From Desulfomonile tiedjei DSM 6799 (GTDB taxonomy: Bacteria > Desulfobacterota > Desulfomonilia > Desulfomonilales > Desulfomonilaceae): a stretch of 64,000 nucleotides of DNA. The DNA is taken from positions 1,860,001-1,924,000 of the forward strand of contig NC_018025.1 in NCBI RefSeq assembly GCF_000266945.1, given 5' to 3'. Both the position numbers and the translations under genes were made by a program. Shown piece by piece: positions 51,719 through 62,200 of this stretch (within the stretch, counting starts at the first letter, position 1; each line of letters starts with the position of its first letter). The notes beneath the pieces are model-generated. The model had not been told where the DNA came from, ran no database searches, and saw only the letters and a list, made by a program, of their open reading frames with translations.

Positions 51719-53167
51719 ATGGCTCTTAAGACCGGAGTACAATACGAAGAGAGTCTCCGTAAACTAAATCTGAAAGTGTATTTGTTGGGCGAGTTGGTCT
51801 CGAATCCGGTAGACCACCCCATGATCAGACCGTCAATGAATTCAGTGAAAATGACATACTCGCTGGCGGAGGACCCTCAGCATGAAGATCTCATGACAGC
51901 GACATCTCATCTTACCGGCCAAAAGGTAAATCGCTTCTGTCATCTGCATCAGAGTACGGAGGACCTTATAAAGAAGGTGAAGATGCAGAGACTTCTCGGG
52001 CAAAAAACGGGCTCCTGCTTTCAACGCTGCGTAGGCATGGATGCAATTAATGCCGTAGACAGCACGACGTTCGAGATGGACGAAAAACTCGGGACCGAGT
52101 ACCACAAGCGTTTTTTGGCATTTTTGAACATGATGCAGGAACAGGACCTCACTGTCGATGGTGCTATGACCGATCCGAAAGGGGATCGCGGATTAGCTCC
52201 AAGCAAACAAGCCGATCCGGATATGTACGTGCATGTGGTGGAGAAGAAACCTGACGGGATAGTCGTCCGGGGTGCCAAGGCTCACCAGACAGGCGCCATA
52301 AACTCCCACTGGATTCTCGTCATGCCCACCATTTCCATGCAGAAAGACGACGCGGATTATGCCGTCTGTTTTGCTGCTCCCGCCGATGCGGAAGGCATTT
52401 TCTACATTTACGGCAGACAATCATGCGACACCAGGAAACTCGAAGGCGGTGAAATCGACGTAGGAAACAAGCAATTCGGGGGACATGAGGCTCTCATGGT
52501 ATTCGAGGACGTGTTCATCCCCTGGGAAAATGTGTTTATGTGCGGAGAGCATGAATTCAGCGGAATGCTTGTCGAACGATTCGCAGGATATCACCGGCAG
52601 AGTTACGGGGGCTGCAAAGTGGGTGTCGGCGACGTTCTCATCGGTGCCGCGGCTCTGGCGGCCGACTACAATGGAGCGGCAAAAGCTTCGCACATCAAAG
52701 ACAAGCTCATAGAAATGGTCCATCTCAACGAAACGCTCTATGCGTGCGGAATAGCCTGTTCATCAGAAGGCCGGAGAACTCCGTCCGGTACGTACCTCAT
52801 CAACCTTCTGCTTGCCAATGTGTGTAAACAAAACGTCACACGTCTTCCGTACGAAATTGCCAGGTTGGCTGAAGACATTGCAGGAGGCTTAATGGTGACC
52901 ATGGCATCAGAGCGCGATCTCAAGCACCCGGAAGTCGGGAAAGTCATTGAAAAGTACTTTCAGGGAGTAGCTTCAGTCCCGACCGAGCACCGCATGCGCA
53001 TTTTGCGACTCATCGAGAACATGACCCTGGGTACGGCCGCGGTAGGGTACAGAACCGAATCCATGCATGGTGCAGGATCGCCTCAGGCACAACGCATAAT
53101 GATTTCGCGGCAAGGCAACCTGGAGCAGAAGAAAAATCTGGCCAAGGAACTTGCGGGGATCAGATGA
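51719..53167 (+). CDS. abfD: 4-hydroxybutyryl-CoA dehydratase / vinylacetyl-CoA isomerase
   Basis: This 482-residue flavin and Fe-S enzyme converts 4-hydroxybutyryl-CoA to crotonyl-CoA. The [4Fe-4S] ligands of Clostridium AbfD (Cys99, Cys103, His292, Cys299) are matched by Cys100 and Cys104 in GSCFQRCVGMD and by His292 and Cys299 in YHRQSYGGCKVG. This separates it from the plain flavin hydroxylases of the same superfamily, which lack those residues. GAGGAG precedes the ATG. The crotonyl-CoA product feeds beta-oxidation genes like those at 18448-21755. Confidence 0.95.
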   Translation: MALKTGVQYEESLRKLNLKVYLLGELVSNPVDHPMIRPSMNSVKMTYSLAEDPQHEDLMTATSHLTGQKVNRFCHLHQSTEDLIKKVKMQRLLGQKTGSCFQRCVGMDAINAVDSTTFEMDEKLGTEYHKRFLAFLNMMQEQDLTVDGAMTDPKGDRGLAPSKQADPDMYVHVVEKKPDGIVVRGAKAHQTGAINSHWILVMPTISMQKDDADYAVCFAAPADAEGIFYIYGRQSCDTRKLEGGEIDVGNKQFGGHEALMVFEDVFIPWENVFMCGEHEFSGMLVERFAGYHRQSYGGCKVGVGDVLIGAAALAADYNGAAKASHIKDKLIEMVHLNETLYACGIACSSEGRRTPSGTYLINLLLANVCKQNVTRLPYEIARLAEDIAGGLMVTMASERDLKHPEVGKVIEKYFQGVASVPTEHRMRILRLIENMTLGTAAVGYRTESMHGAGSPQAQRIMISRQGNLEQKKNLAKELAGIR

Positions 53168-53224
53168 TTGATCCGACCGAAGAGGTGAGTAACGAATAAT
53201 CGAGAATCGCAGGGTCTGACAGCT

Positions 53225-53551
53225 TTGAGATCGGTCGGCATCAAATACTGCGGGGGATGCAACCCCCAAATCGAGCGCTCTGAAATTGTAGACCGCTTGA
53301 CACGACTATTTCCTGAAGACTGGCTCCTGGAAAGAGGTGAGCCTGCCGATCGATGGGACATTGTGATTCTCGTTTGCGGGTGCCCCGTAGCCTGTCTTGA
53401 CCGACCGGAAACACGGGGCCTCGCACGAAATTACATCCTGATAAGCGGTTCCATGGTGGATTTCCGTCCTGTACCAAAGGAAAGACTCGTGGCAGTGACC
53501 GTACAGAGATTGCAGGAACTCGTTTCCTGCGGAAAAGGAGAATTTCCGTGA
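53225..53551 (+). CDS. Small Cys-rich protein between dehydratase and CoA-transferase
   Basis: This 108-residue protein starts at TTG 53225 (MRSVGIKYCGGCNPQIER) with a weak upstream ribosome site. It contains CGGC at residues 9-12 and a second cluster, CGCPVAC, near 51-57. Its end overlaps the CoA-transferase start by 4 bases (GTGA), so it is clearly part of the operon. I do not recognise a characterised function. A metal- or cluster-binding helper of the dehydratase, or a thiol carrier, are the options its cysteines suggest. Confidence 0.75.
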   Translation: MRSVGIKYCGGCNPQIERSEIVDRLTRLFPEDWLLERGEPADRWDIVILVCGCPVACLDRPETRGLARNYILISGSMVDFRPVPKERLVAVTVQRLQELVSCGKGEFP

Positions 53552-54900
53552 ATTGGAAATCTTATTATAACCAGCGCACATTCCCCGCCCGTGAGGCGGT
53601 CAAAGCAATAAAATCGGGAGATAGAGTCGTTCATGCTCATGCATGCGGAGAACCAGCATGTCTGGTCAACGCAATGGTGGATCGTGCAGACGAGCTGCGA
53701 GACGTAGAGATCGTTCACATGGTCTCCATGGGAAAGGCAAAATATTGTCAGCCCGAGTATGCGACTTCGTTCCGGCACAATGCTCTCTTTGTCGGTAACA
53801 CCAGTAGACAGGCAGTGAACGAGGGACGAGGTGATTATACGTGCTGCTATTTTTCCGAAATTCCGCTCCTGTTTCGAAACGGTCTTTTACCTGTCGATGT
53901 GGCCCTTATAGCAGTCTCACCCCCGGATAAACTCGGTTTTGTTTGTCTCGGCATATCGGTGGACTACACAAAGCAGGCGGCATTGAGTGCCAAGACGGTA
54001 ATAGCGGCCGTTAATCCCAATATGCCGAGGATCGGAGGCGATTCGTATCTTCACGTCACAGATATTGACTATTTCGTGCCTACGGAAGAGCCGCTTATCG
54101 AATTACAGCCTCCTGCTCTCGGAGATCTTGAAAGAGCCATCGGAAGCAATGTGGCAAGTCTCATCAAAGACGGAGACTGCCTGCAACTCGGTATTGGAGC
54201 ACTGCCCGATGCGGTACTCAGCTTTTTGGGAGAAAAAACCGATCTGGGTATCCATTCGGAGATGATCTCCGATGGAGTGATGAAGCTCGTGGAAGCAGGT
54301 GTCGTAACCTGCAAGAGAAAGAATTTTAGGCCCAGAAAAGCAGTCATAACATTTGCCATGGGAACACGGGGATTCTACGAATGGCTGAATGACAACGCCT
54401 TAATGGAATCCTATCCTGTAGATTTCACGAACGATCCATCCATTATCGCTCAGAACGATAACATGGTGTCCATAAATTCGGCAATTTCTGTAGACCTCCA
54501 GGGTCAAGTGGCTGCAGATACGCTCGGCTCGAAACAATTCAGCGGAGTTGGCGGTCAGGTGGACTTCGTTAGGGGCGCAAACCGTTCCAAAGGCGGCAGG
54601 AGCATTATCGCGATGCCATCCACTGCTGCCAAAGGGAAGGCTTCCCGTATCGTAGCAGCTCTCGACCGCGGTCAGGCTGTCACCACTCCCAGAAATGACG
54701 TGGCTTACGTCGTCACCGAAAACGGGGTAGCCGCTCTCAAAGGCAAAACCATTCGACAGCGTGCAGAGGCGCTTATAGCAATAGCGGCTCCGGAATTTCA
54801 AGACCGACTCAGGGAGGAATTCTTTGAAGTGTACGGATTGAGAGGCCCAACAATCCAGGTTTCTGTTCAAGTGGCTGCCGGCTCGGCTGGCGCAGCGTGA
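53548..54900 (+). CDS. abfT: 4-hydroxybutyrate CoA-transferase
   Basis: This 450-residue protein of the acetyl-CoA hydrolase/transferase family transfers CoA from acetyl-CoA to 4-hydroxybutyrate. Glu238 (LGIHSEMISDG) falls at the catalytic glutamate position of Clostridium AbfT. The glycine-rich CoA loops GIGALPDAVLSFL and QFSGVGGQVDFVRGA are present. The start is GTG at 53548, overlapping the small Cys-rich gene. With the dehydratase it forms a complete route from 4-hydroxybutyrate to crotonyl-CoA. Confidence 0.92.
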   Translation: MNWKSYYNQRTFPAREAVKAIKSGDRVVHAHACGEPACLVNAMVDRADELRDVEIVHMVSMGKAKYCQPEYATSFRHNALFVGNTSRQAVNEGRGDYTCCYFSEIPLLFRNGLLPVDVALIAVSPPDKLGFVCLGISVDYTKQAALSAKTVIAAVNPNMPRIGGDSYLHVTDIDYFVPTEEPLIELQPPALGDLERAIGSNVASLIKDGDCLQLGIGALPDAVLSFLGEKTDLGIHSEMISDGVMKLVEAGVVTCKRKNFRPRKAVITFAMGTRGFYEWLNDNALMESYPVDFTNDPSIIAQNDNMVSINSAISVDLQGQVAADTLGSKQFSGVGGQVDFVRGANRSKGGRSIIAMPSTAAKGKASRIVAALDRGQAVTTPRNDVAYVVTENGVAALKGKTIRQRAEALIAIAAPEFQDRLREEFFEVYGLRGPTIQVSVQVAAGSAGAA

Positions 54901-55050
54901 CGGAGCCTGGAATTCTGCAATTTGACGAACGCAGATTATCGGTATATCAACCCCGCACCGGAGGAAGAAGAAACCTGGACTATCATCCCGCGTAGGCGCT
55001 AAGTTAGGGTCACGCTGCTTAGAAGGGCACTTCGGAGTGTCAAGAAGACC

Positions 55051-55145
55051 ACCAATGTCCCCCTTTTTTAAAGGGGGATTCAGGGGGATTTTAGGGATTT
55101 AGATCAAAATCCTCCCTTGGCCCCCTCTTTATAAAAGAGGGGAAA
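55051..55145. repeat. Short repeat with CCCCCTTTTTTAAAGGGGG stems
   Basis: Two AT-centred stems (CCCCCTTTTTTAAAGGGGG and CCCCTCTTTATAAAAGAGGGG) in the 318-base gap before the Tat-exported hydrolase. The body resembles family G but has no ATACCGATT ends. Confidence 0.5.
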
Positions 55146-55218
55146 TACTCTGGTAAGTTAGCGCATATATCATCAGCCGGTGCGGAATTGTTACGAGATA
55201 AAAAAAGGAGGAACCGTA

Positions 55219-56130
55219 ATGGCAGCCGAGATTTCTCGCAGGCATTTTTTTAAGTTCGCCGGTGCAACCGCTCTGGCATGCGGTGCAGTCAATGCAGAGG
55301 ATCTATTCGGCCACGTACCGTCAGCTTCCGCCGCGGTACTGGAAGTGAAGGCGAAAGCCTTCAAGTGCGGAATTCTCAAGACCCAGACACAGTATATGCT
55401 CAAGGATACCAGGGTCGGCACTCCAATGGACATTCCTGTGACCTTCTTCGTCATCAGTCACGGAAAGGATTGGGTTGCTTTTGATACGGGGAATAACGCT
55501 ATGGTCGCGAAAGACCCGGTCGCATATTGGGGAGAAGCCGTGACCAAGGCATATTATCCCGTGATGAAGGACTACGAGGAATTTCAGGTTCAAGTCCAGA
55601 AAATCGGACTCAAACCAAAGGATTTCAAGGCAGTGATATTGAGTCACGGGCATCTGGATCATGCTGGCGCCATTGACAATTTCAAAGGTACAGATGTCCC
55701 CATTTACCTTCAGGGAAAAGAACTGGAAATAATCAAGAAGGCAGTGGCAACCGGTGAAAGATCGGCCTACATTCCGGCTGACTTCGCGGCGATCGATCAG
55801 CTCAATATCAAGCCAGTTGACGGTCTCTTCGACGTGTTCGGGGATCAGACGGTAATCGCGTTTCCGACTCCGGGCCACACCGATGGGCATCAGTCCCTGT
55901 TCGTGAAGCAGACAAACGGGAAAGCCTTGATTCTCGCTGCAGACGCCATGTACACAATAGAGAACATGCGAGATGCAATCCCTCCGGGATTGGCAATGAA
56001 TATTCCCACAGCAACACAGGGTCTGTACGTATTCAAAGTGATGAGCTATATCGGTGCTTCTGTGGTTCCTTCACACGATCCTGGCTATTGGGAGACGAAG
56101 GCGCTTTCGCCCAAGGATTTTGAAGCCTGA
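55219..56130 (+). CDS. Tat-exported MBL-fold lactonase-like hydrolase
   Basis: This protein of about 303 residues begins with a twin-arginine signal (SRRHFFKFAGATALACGAVN). The ATG at 55219 has AAAGGAGG upstream and is preferred over 55180. The MBL metal motif HGHLDHAG lies in ILSHGHLDHAGAID (about residues 140-150). Later ligands appear in PTPGHTDGHQS, LAADAMY and PSHDPGYW. It resembles N-acyl homoserine lactonases (AiiA type) but could act on other lactones. Folding before export fits a cofactor-containing metalloenzyme. It stands alone downstream of abfT. Confidence 0.88.
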   Translation: MAAEISRRHFFKFAGATALACGAVNAEDLFGHVPSASAAVLEVKAKAFKCGILKTQTQYMLKDTRVGTPMDIPVTFFVISHGKDWVAFDTGNNAMVAKDPVAYWGEAVTKAYYPVMKDYEEFQVQVQKIGLKPKDFKAVILSHGHLDHAGAIDNFKGTDVPIYLQGKELEIIKKAVATGERSAYIPADFAAIDQLNIKPVDGLFDVFGDQTVIAFPTPGHTDGHQSLFVKQTNGKALILAADAMYTIENMRDAIPPGLAMNIPTATQGLYVFKVMSYIGASVVPSHDPGYWETKALSPKDFEA

Positions 56131-56210
56131 GGCTGGAATGTGCAGTCGTGGAAGGGCGTTGATGCTCTGATGAGAGCAAGATGAAGTTGTTCCCTATATT
56201 CCGGGGGCGT

Positions 56211-56265
56211 TTGTCAGGCCACTCTCCCGCGAGGTGTGGGATCGCTTCGCTCCTCGCAATGACAA
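56211..56265. repeat. Short dispersed repeat, second copy of the TTGCGAG-type family
   Basis: TTGTCA and TGACAA form inverted ends, with GGATCGCTTCGCTCCTCGCAA inside, related in inverse orientation to 40661. The gap 56131-56632 also holds the hairpin at 56300 and no credible gene. Confidence 0.5.
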
Positions 56266-56299
56266 GCAGTAGGACTATTTTGCATTCAAGATGCTTACT

Positions 56300-56326
56300 G
56301 CACGGACCTGGCGGACAGGTCCGTGC
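56300..56326. terminator. Perfect 11-bp hairpin in the abf/mreB gap
   Basis: GCACGGACCTG and CAGGTCCGTGC pair perfectly around GCGGA. It could end transcripts coming from either side, but no T run follows. Confidence 0.4.
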
Positions 56327-56632
56327 TTCCGCCTTAATGAGAACTATCTGACTGCAGGTCGGTATACATTCGTTGCTGAACGGTGGATTCCTCTGCTGCT
56401 CCCGCGGGAGACTCCGGCCCCCGCCAGCAAGGTCAAGTATCATATCTTCATCTTATAGTGCCAAAATTGAGGCCCGATTGCACAAAGAACAATGCGTAGC
56501 GGCGGGCCTCCGTGCTGTGGTGGGTGGGCAGAGATGAATTACCGGGCTATTTTCTTCCGTCCCTACGGGACGAAGAGGTGGGAAGCAAAGTTTCCGCTTA
56601 TGAACTCTTCCCTCGCTCTTCTTGCCCGGAGA

Positions 56633-57664
56633 CTACGCGATTGATATTTCTCTTAAGAGGTCCAGATCCTGCAGCATCATTCCTGCTCCTCGGGCAACGG
56701 TAGTCAGCGGATTATCCGGAACGATCACCGGAACTCCAATTTCGCGCCTGACTCGGATATCGAGATTTCTGAGTAATGCACCGCCACCGGTCAGAACGAT
56801 TCCCGTATCGATGATATCAGCCGCGAGTTCCGGGGGACACTGTTCCATGGCAACTTTTACGCTATCCACGATGGAATTCACCGAATCCATGATCGCGTGG
56901 GTGATGTCCCCGGAATTGATGGTGATCGTTTTCGGAATTCCGTCCATCAGGTCTCGTCCTTTGACGTCCACTTCCTCGATATCATCATCGGGGTAGGCTC
57001 TTCCTACCAGGATCTTTATCTGTTCTGCCGTAGAGGGACCGATCAAAATGCTGTAATGCTTTCGAATGAAATTCAGGATATCCATGTCCAGCTTGTCTCC
57101 GGCTATCTTGCTGGAACTGCTGTACACCACTCCGGTAAGTGAAATAATTGCCACTTCCGTGGTGCCGCCGCCAATATCCACAATCATGTTGCTCATGGGT
57201 TCGGTTATGGGAAGACCTGCCCCGAGCGCTGCAGCCATGGCCTCTTCTACGATGTAGACTTCATGAGCACCGGCATTCAGTGTGGAATCCCGAACCGCAC
57301 GCCGTTCGACGGGGGTGACTCCGGAGGGTACGGAAATGATGACACGCGGTCGAACAAATGCTTTTCGGCCGTGAACTTTCTGAATAAAAAACTTCAACAT
57401 GAGGCTAGCCATCTCAAAATTCGCGATGACTCCCTCCCGCAGCGGGCGAAATACCTCAATGGAACCGGGGACCCGGCCGATCATCTTCTTGGCGTCTTCG
57501 CCGATCCATACCTCGGATCTGCGCTTGTCTTTTTTCCGCAAGGCTACGACGGAAGGTTCGTTGAGAACGATTCCTTTGCCTTGTGCATAGACCAGCGTAT
57601 TAGCCGTGCCAAGATCAATGGCAAGGTTCTTGGATATTTTTGAGGCGAAAAAATTAACGAGCAT
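56633..57664 (-). CDS. mreB: Rod shape-determining protein MreB
   Basis: This 343-residue bacterial actin homologue guides lateral wall synthesis. The start is ATG at 57664 (MLVNFFASKISKNLAIDLGT) rather than 57730. The nucleotide loops AIDLGTANTLVY, VDIGGGTTEVAI and LTGGGALLRNLD are intact. Length is normal. No mreC or mreD is adjacent in the window. It follows the SurA-like gene by 119 bases on the same strand. Confidence 0.96.
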   Translation of the reverse strand: MLVNFFASKISKNLAIDLGTANTLVYAQGKGIVLNEPSVVALRKKDKRRSEVWIGEDAKKMIGRVPGSIEVFRPLREGVIANFEMASLMLKFFIQKVHGRKAFVRPRVIISVPSGVTPVERRAVRDSTLNAGAHEVYIVEEAMAAALGAGLPITEPMSNMIVDIGGGTTEVAIISLTGVVYSSSSKIAGDKLDMDILNFIRKHYSILIGPSTAEQIKILVGRAYPDDDIEEVDVKGRDLMDGIPKTITINSGDITHAIMDSVNSIVDSVKVAMEQCPPELAADIIDTGIVLTGGGALLRNLDIRVRREIGVPVIVPDNPLTTVARGAGMMLQDLDLLREISIA

Positions 57665-57783
57665 GAGCCGCCAAGAAGACCGTTCTACCGTTGTCGATAT
57701 CGGATTTGAGCGTCGAAATCCGGGAAACAACCCGGAATGGGAAATGCCTTTGCAAGGACAAGAAACCCTGAATAAGGAATGTA

Positions 57784-59022
57784 CTAGATTTTGACTTCAA
57801 TGATAGAATTTTTCCTTAATTCGTCGAGCCATTCTTTCATCCTGGCCTGAATTTTCTCCGTCCGGATCAACTCTATGACTTTTCTGCGAACTTTACGATA
57901 TTCCTTTTCTTCTTCCGGAGTCAGTATTCCGAGAGATTTCTCGTTACCCTTGACTTCCTCTTCCTTCTCGTCAGGTTTTTCGGCTGTATCGGGAGTATTT
58001 TTCTTTTTGACATTTTCCCGTTGTTTGTTCAATTGCTCTTCCAACTGCTTTCGTTCTTTCTCGGGAATATTCTCAACCTTCTTCACCCTGTTCTTTGAGT
58101 CCGCAATGTAGAAGATTACGACTGCATCGGGAGAAGTCAGCGGAGGAATCAGATCTCCGTCCTTAAAACGTTGAAGCATTTTCTGGAGCGCGGGTACCAT
58201 GTTCTTGGTATCCATGAACCCAAGATCGCCTCCAGATGAAGCCAGATGATCCTTGGAATACCTCTTGGCGAGCTGAGCGAAATCCGCGCCGGTCATGGCT
58301 TCTTTGTAGATTTCTCTGGCCTGAGCCATTGCTCTTTCCATATCCGCCCTTTTATGGCCTGGGGGAAGCTTCAGGGTAATCTGTCTCAGTCTTACCTGTC
58401 CGCCAACATAAATCTCTCTGGTTTTCGGGATCTCCGGTTGCTTCGCCTCTGTTTGCGGGCGAGCAGGGGTCATACTCTCAATGAGCTTGTTGTGAAGATC
58501 GTCGATCTCACCTTTATGGTTCTTGAAAAACTGCTGAGCATCTTCCTCGCTAAGAGGAACCTTTTGTGCCACTTCCGCGGAAATAAGCCGGTTGAGGGTT
58601 AACTGACGCCGCATAAGTTTCCGATATTCAGGGTAAGACATTCCTATGCCGCTCAGATGAAGCACAAACTGATCTTCCGAGAGGTTATTCCGTTTTCGTA
58701 TGGATTCCAGCGATGCGTCGAGTATCCTGTCCTCGATCTTGAGACCCTTTTTCTTCGCCTCTTGCTCCAGGAGGTGTATTATTATCAATTCTTCAAGGAT
58801 TTCACGTTCAGTAGGCCATTTTCCCGGTGGCACGACACCCAGAGGAAGACTGAGAAAGCTCCGCATGAGAGGTTGTTTGTGTTTCTTGACGTCGGATTCC
58901 AGTATGACCTCGCCATTCACCACAGCCGCCACTCTGTCGGACCCTATTTCCGTTGCGGCTGATATCTTCGTGAGTGAAAAAATAAGAAAACAACCTAGTA
59001 AAAAGAAGAGTGCTCGTTTCAT
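57784..59022 (-). CDS. SurA-like peptidyl-prolyl cis-trans isomerase
   Basis: This protein of about 412 residues begins with a signal peptide (MKRALFFLLGCFLIFSLTKIS) and a SurA N-terminal chaperone region (VAAVVNGEVILESDVKKH). One parvulin domain follows (about 195-310, with RQITLKLPPGHKRAD, FAQLAKRYSKDHLASSGGDLGFMD and FKDGDLIPPLTSPDAVVIFYIAD). A highly charged insert (about 315-365) separates it from a final helix. It would fold outer-membrane proteins in the periplasm. ATG 59022, with GAGGA upstream, is preferred over 59058. Confidence 0.9.
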   Translation of the reverse strand: MKRALFFLLGCFLIFSLTKISAATEIGSDRVAAVVNGEVILESDVKKHKQPLMRSFLSLPLGVVPPGKWPTEREILEELIIIHLLEQEAKKKGLKIEDRILDASLESIRKRNNLSEDQFVLHLSGIGMSYPEYRKLMRRQLTLNRLISAEVAQKVPLSEEDAQQFFKNHKGEIDDLHNKLIESMTPARPQTEAKQPEIPKTREIYVGGQVRLRQITLKLPPGHKRADMERAMAQAREIYKEAMTGADFAQLAKRYSKDHLASSGGDLGFMDTKNMVPALQKMLQRFKDGDLIPPLTSPDAVVIFYIADSKNRVKKVENIPEKERKQLEEQLNKQRENVKKKNTPDTAEKPDEKEEEVKGNEKSLGILTPEEEKEYRKVRRKVIELIRTEKIQARMKEWLDELRKNSIIEVKI

Positions 59023-59213
59023 GTACCACGGTCCTCGATGAGCCCGGGTAGTCCTCACAAAGATTCTTGCAACGGAGCTGCAAACCCGGGTTCAGCTATT
59101 TTGGAGCAGAGCGTTTCATGTCGGGAGAATTGTTACGAAAAAAAGAAACGGGTTCCTCCTCGCACAAAACCCAAAACGGTAATTAAATAATAGAGAACTT
59201 GATATTTTTCAAG

Positions 59214-62200
59214 TCATGATCTTCTTCTGATCCGAACGGTCGCCCTGAAGTGCTCCTTATCGGATTTTTCACCGTCCGTAGACTCTGGACGGTTATGATC
59301 GAGCCGGCTGAATAATTCTTGGCATTTCTTGATTCGCGTGTCGGGATTGGTCTTCCCGATTCGGTACTTCAGGCGATCTCCGGGCATGATTTTGACGAGA
59401 TGATCTGCCTGCGCCCATTGCACGAGAGTTTCCGGGCGAATCGGAGTATCCGGATCGAACGTAAGTACGAGATCTTGACCATTGTAATCGAGTCTCAGGA
59501 TTCGAATTTCTTTCATCGCGAGCCGAATTCTCATGACTTGAATCAAATGGTGCACCTGAATGGGAGGCTTGCCGTAGAGATCGAAGATTTCTTCTTCCGT
59601 GTCCTCTATCTCTGAATTGGTTTCCGCTTTTGAAAGTCTCTTATAAAGATTCATACGCTGTTGCGTGTCAGGCACGTAATCGTCCGGGATGTACACTTCC
59701 ATCTTCAGGTGTATTTCTGGATCGATTCTAGGCGCGGATTCCTCTCCCTTGAGTTCCTGTATCGCGTCTTCCAGAAGATCCAGGTACATCTCGTAGCCCA
59801 CGAGAGAGACATGCCCGGATTGTGAAGTACCCAGAATATTGCCTGCTCCTCGAATCTCCATGTCTCGCATGGCAATTCTGAATCCCTGACCGAGACTCGA
59901 ATATTCCTGCATTACTGACAAACGTTTTACCGCATCGGGAGTTATCATGGTTTCAGGAGGGGTAAGCAGGTACGCGTATGCGCGCACGTGGGATCTTCCT
60001 ACACGGCCCCGCAATTGATACAAATCTGCAAGTCCGAAGGTATCGGATCGCTCGATGACGATAGTGTTCGCAGTGGGAATGTCCAATCCCGATTCTATGA
60101 TGCTCGTACAGACGAGAATATTGTACTTGCCCGTAAGAAAGTCCACCATTACCTGTTCCAGTTCCCGTTCCGCCATTTGCCCGTGAGCTATGCAGAATCT
60201 TCCCTCAGGAACGAGCTTTTGCAGCGCGGCAGTCCTTCGGGCTATGCTCTGGACCCGGTTATGCACATAGAAAACCTGGCCGCCTCTGTTCAACTCTTTG
60301 AGGAGCGCTTCTCTGACCACTTCTTCGGACTGACGCATCACATATGTCCTGATGGACTGTCGATTCGTCGGAGGGGTCTCGATGACGGATAAATCCCGGA
60401 TTCCTGTAAGAGAAAGATTGAGAGTACGGGGTATGGGGGTCGCTGTGAGTGTAAGAACATCAACGTGCGCTTTGTATTTTTTGACTCGCTCCTTATGCGC
60501 GACGCCGAAACGTTGTTCTTCATCGACCACAAGGAGCCCCAGATCTTTGAAAACAACGTCTTTCTGCAGTAAGCGGTGGGTTCCGACAACCAGATCGACT
60601 TTGCCCTGTTCGACTTGCCGCAGCGTTTCCTTTTGTTCAGCGTTGGAACGAAACCTGGAAAGCACGTCTACAATGAAGGGATATCCTCTGAATCGTTTCT
60701 TGAACGTATCGAAATGTTGTTGAGCCAGGACCGTTGTGGGCACGAGAACAGCAACTTGCCTGCCATCCATTATTGCCCGAAAAGCTGCTCTTAGAGCCAC
60801 TTCTGTTTTTCCGTACCCTACGTCGCCGCACACCAGCCGGTCCATAGGCATGTCCGTGTCCATGGATTCCATGACATCTTGAATTGCCCGGGCCTGATCC
60901 GGAGTTTCCTCAAAATCGAACGATGCTTCGAATGCGGCGAAATTTTCATCCGGCGGAGAATAAGCGGATCTTCTGGTCACTTGACGTTTGGCATAGATTT
61001 CGAGCAACTCCCCGGCCATTTCCTTAATGGACTTCTTGATCCTGGCCTTTATCTTGACCCAGCCTTTACCGCCAAGCTTATCGATGCGCGGAGGTTCTTC
61101 GGAACCTGCAATATACTTCTGAATTACTTGCAGTCGCTCGACCGGATGATACAGGAGATCTCCCCCTGCATATTCGATGAGCATTACCTCGCCTACAACT
61201 CCGTCAAATTCTTTGCGGACGAGGCCACGGTAAATTCCTATTCCATAATCCTCATGGACCACCGGCTCGCCTTCAGCCAGATCCATCAATGAGGAAATCA
61301 GCGTGCCCCGGGCCCGCTTCTTTGGCACCGACCTGACTCTGGAACCGAAAATCTCTTCTTCACACAGGACGATCCGGTGAGCCTGATCCAGCTTGAATCC
61401 GGAAGAACAAGCGCCGACATACAGCCGTATTCCCGGAGTGGGCTCTGCATCGAAATTGACGGGCTCAAATCCGGTTCCGCGGTAATCGATATTGAGACCG
61501 TACGGTTCCAGCAGTTTCAGGAGCCGGTGAGCTTGTCCTTGTGTATGGCTGACCAGGAATAGTTCATATCCGTCATCTCGCCAGGATTCCATGCGTTTGA
61601 CAAGCTTTGCCATTCCGCTGTCATAACCTTTTGACTGGAGAAGTTCGGATCTGACATTGTCATTGGATTGGGCATTGAGCCTGAAAGAAACCGCCCCCGG
61701 CTCGTGTATCTCGAGGGGAGAAACGGTCACCGTGCGAAACCGCTGTATTCGTTGAAAAAAATCTTCCTGTGTGAGATATACCCGATCGGGATCCGGGACC
61801 GGATATCCATCTTCTGCCGCATTCTCCCAACCGTGCCTGATTTCCTCCTCAAAGTCCTCAAATGCACGCCCCAGAATGTCTTCATTCGGGAGCACAAGAG
61901 TACTATCCGAGGGGACATAGTCCAGGAGCGTTTCCAGCGCGGGGAAGAAATAGGGGATGTAAAACTCTGCGCCCGGAAAGCGTATGCCATGGCGAAAATC
62001 ATCGATGAGACGCTGTCTTACACGCTTTTCCGTGCCTCTGTCTTCGCAGGCCTGTAATAGTCGCTGCAAACCTTCGTCTCTGGTTTCAGTATCAGGCACG
62101 AGCATGTGAACAGGAGCGACAAGAACCTGTCGAACATCGTCCCGTGAACGTTGATTCGTGGGATCGAAAAACCGCATGGACTCGATCAGGTCGCCGCTCT

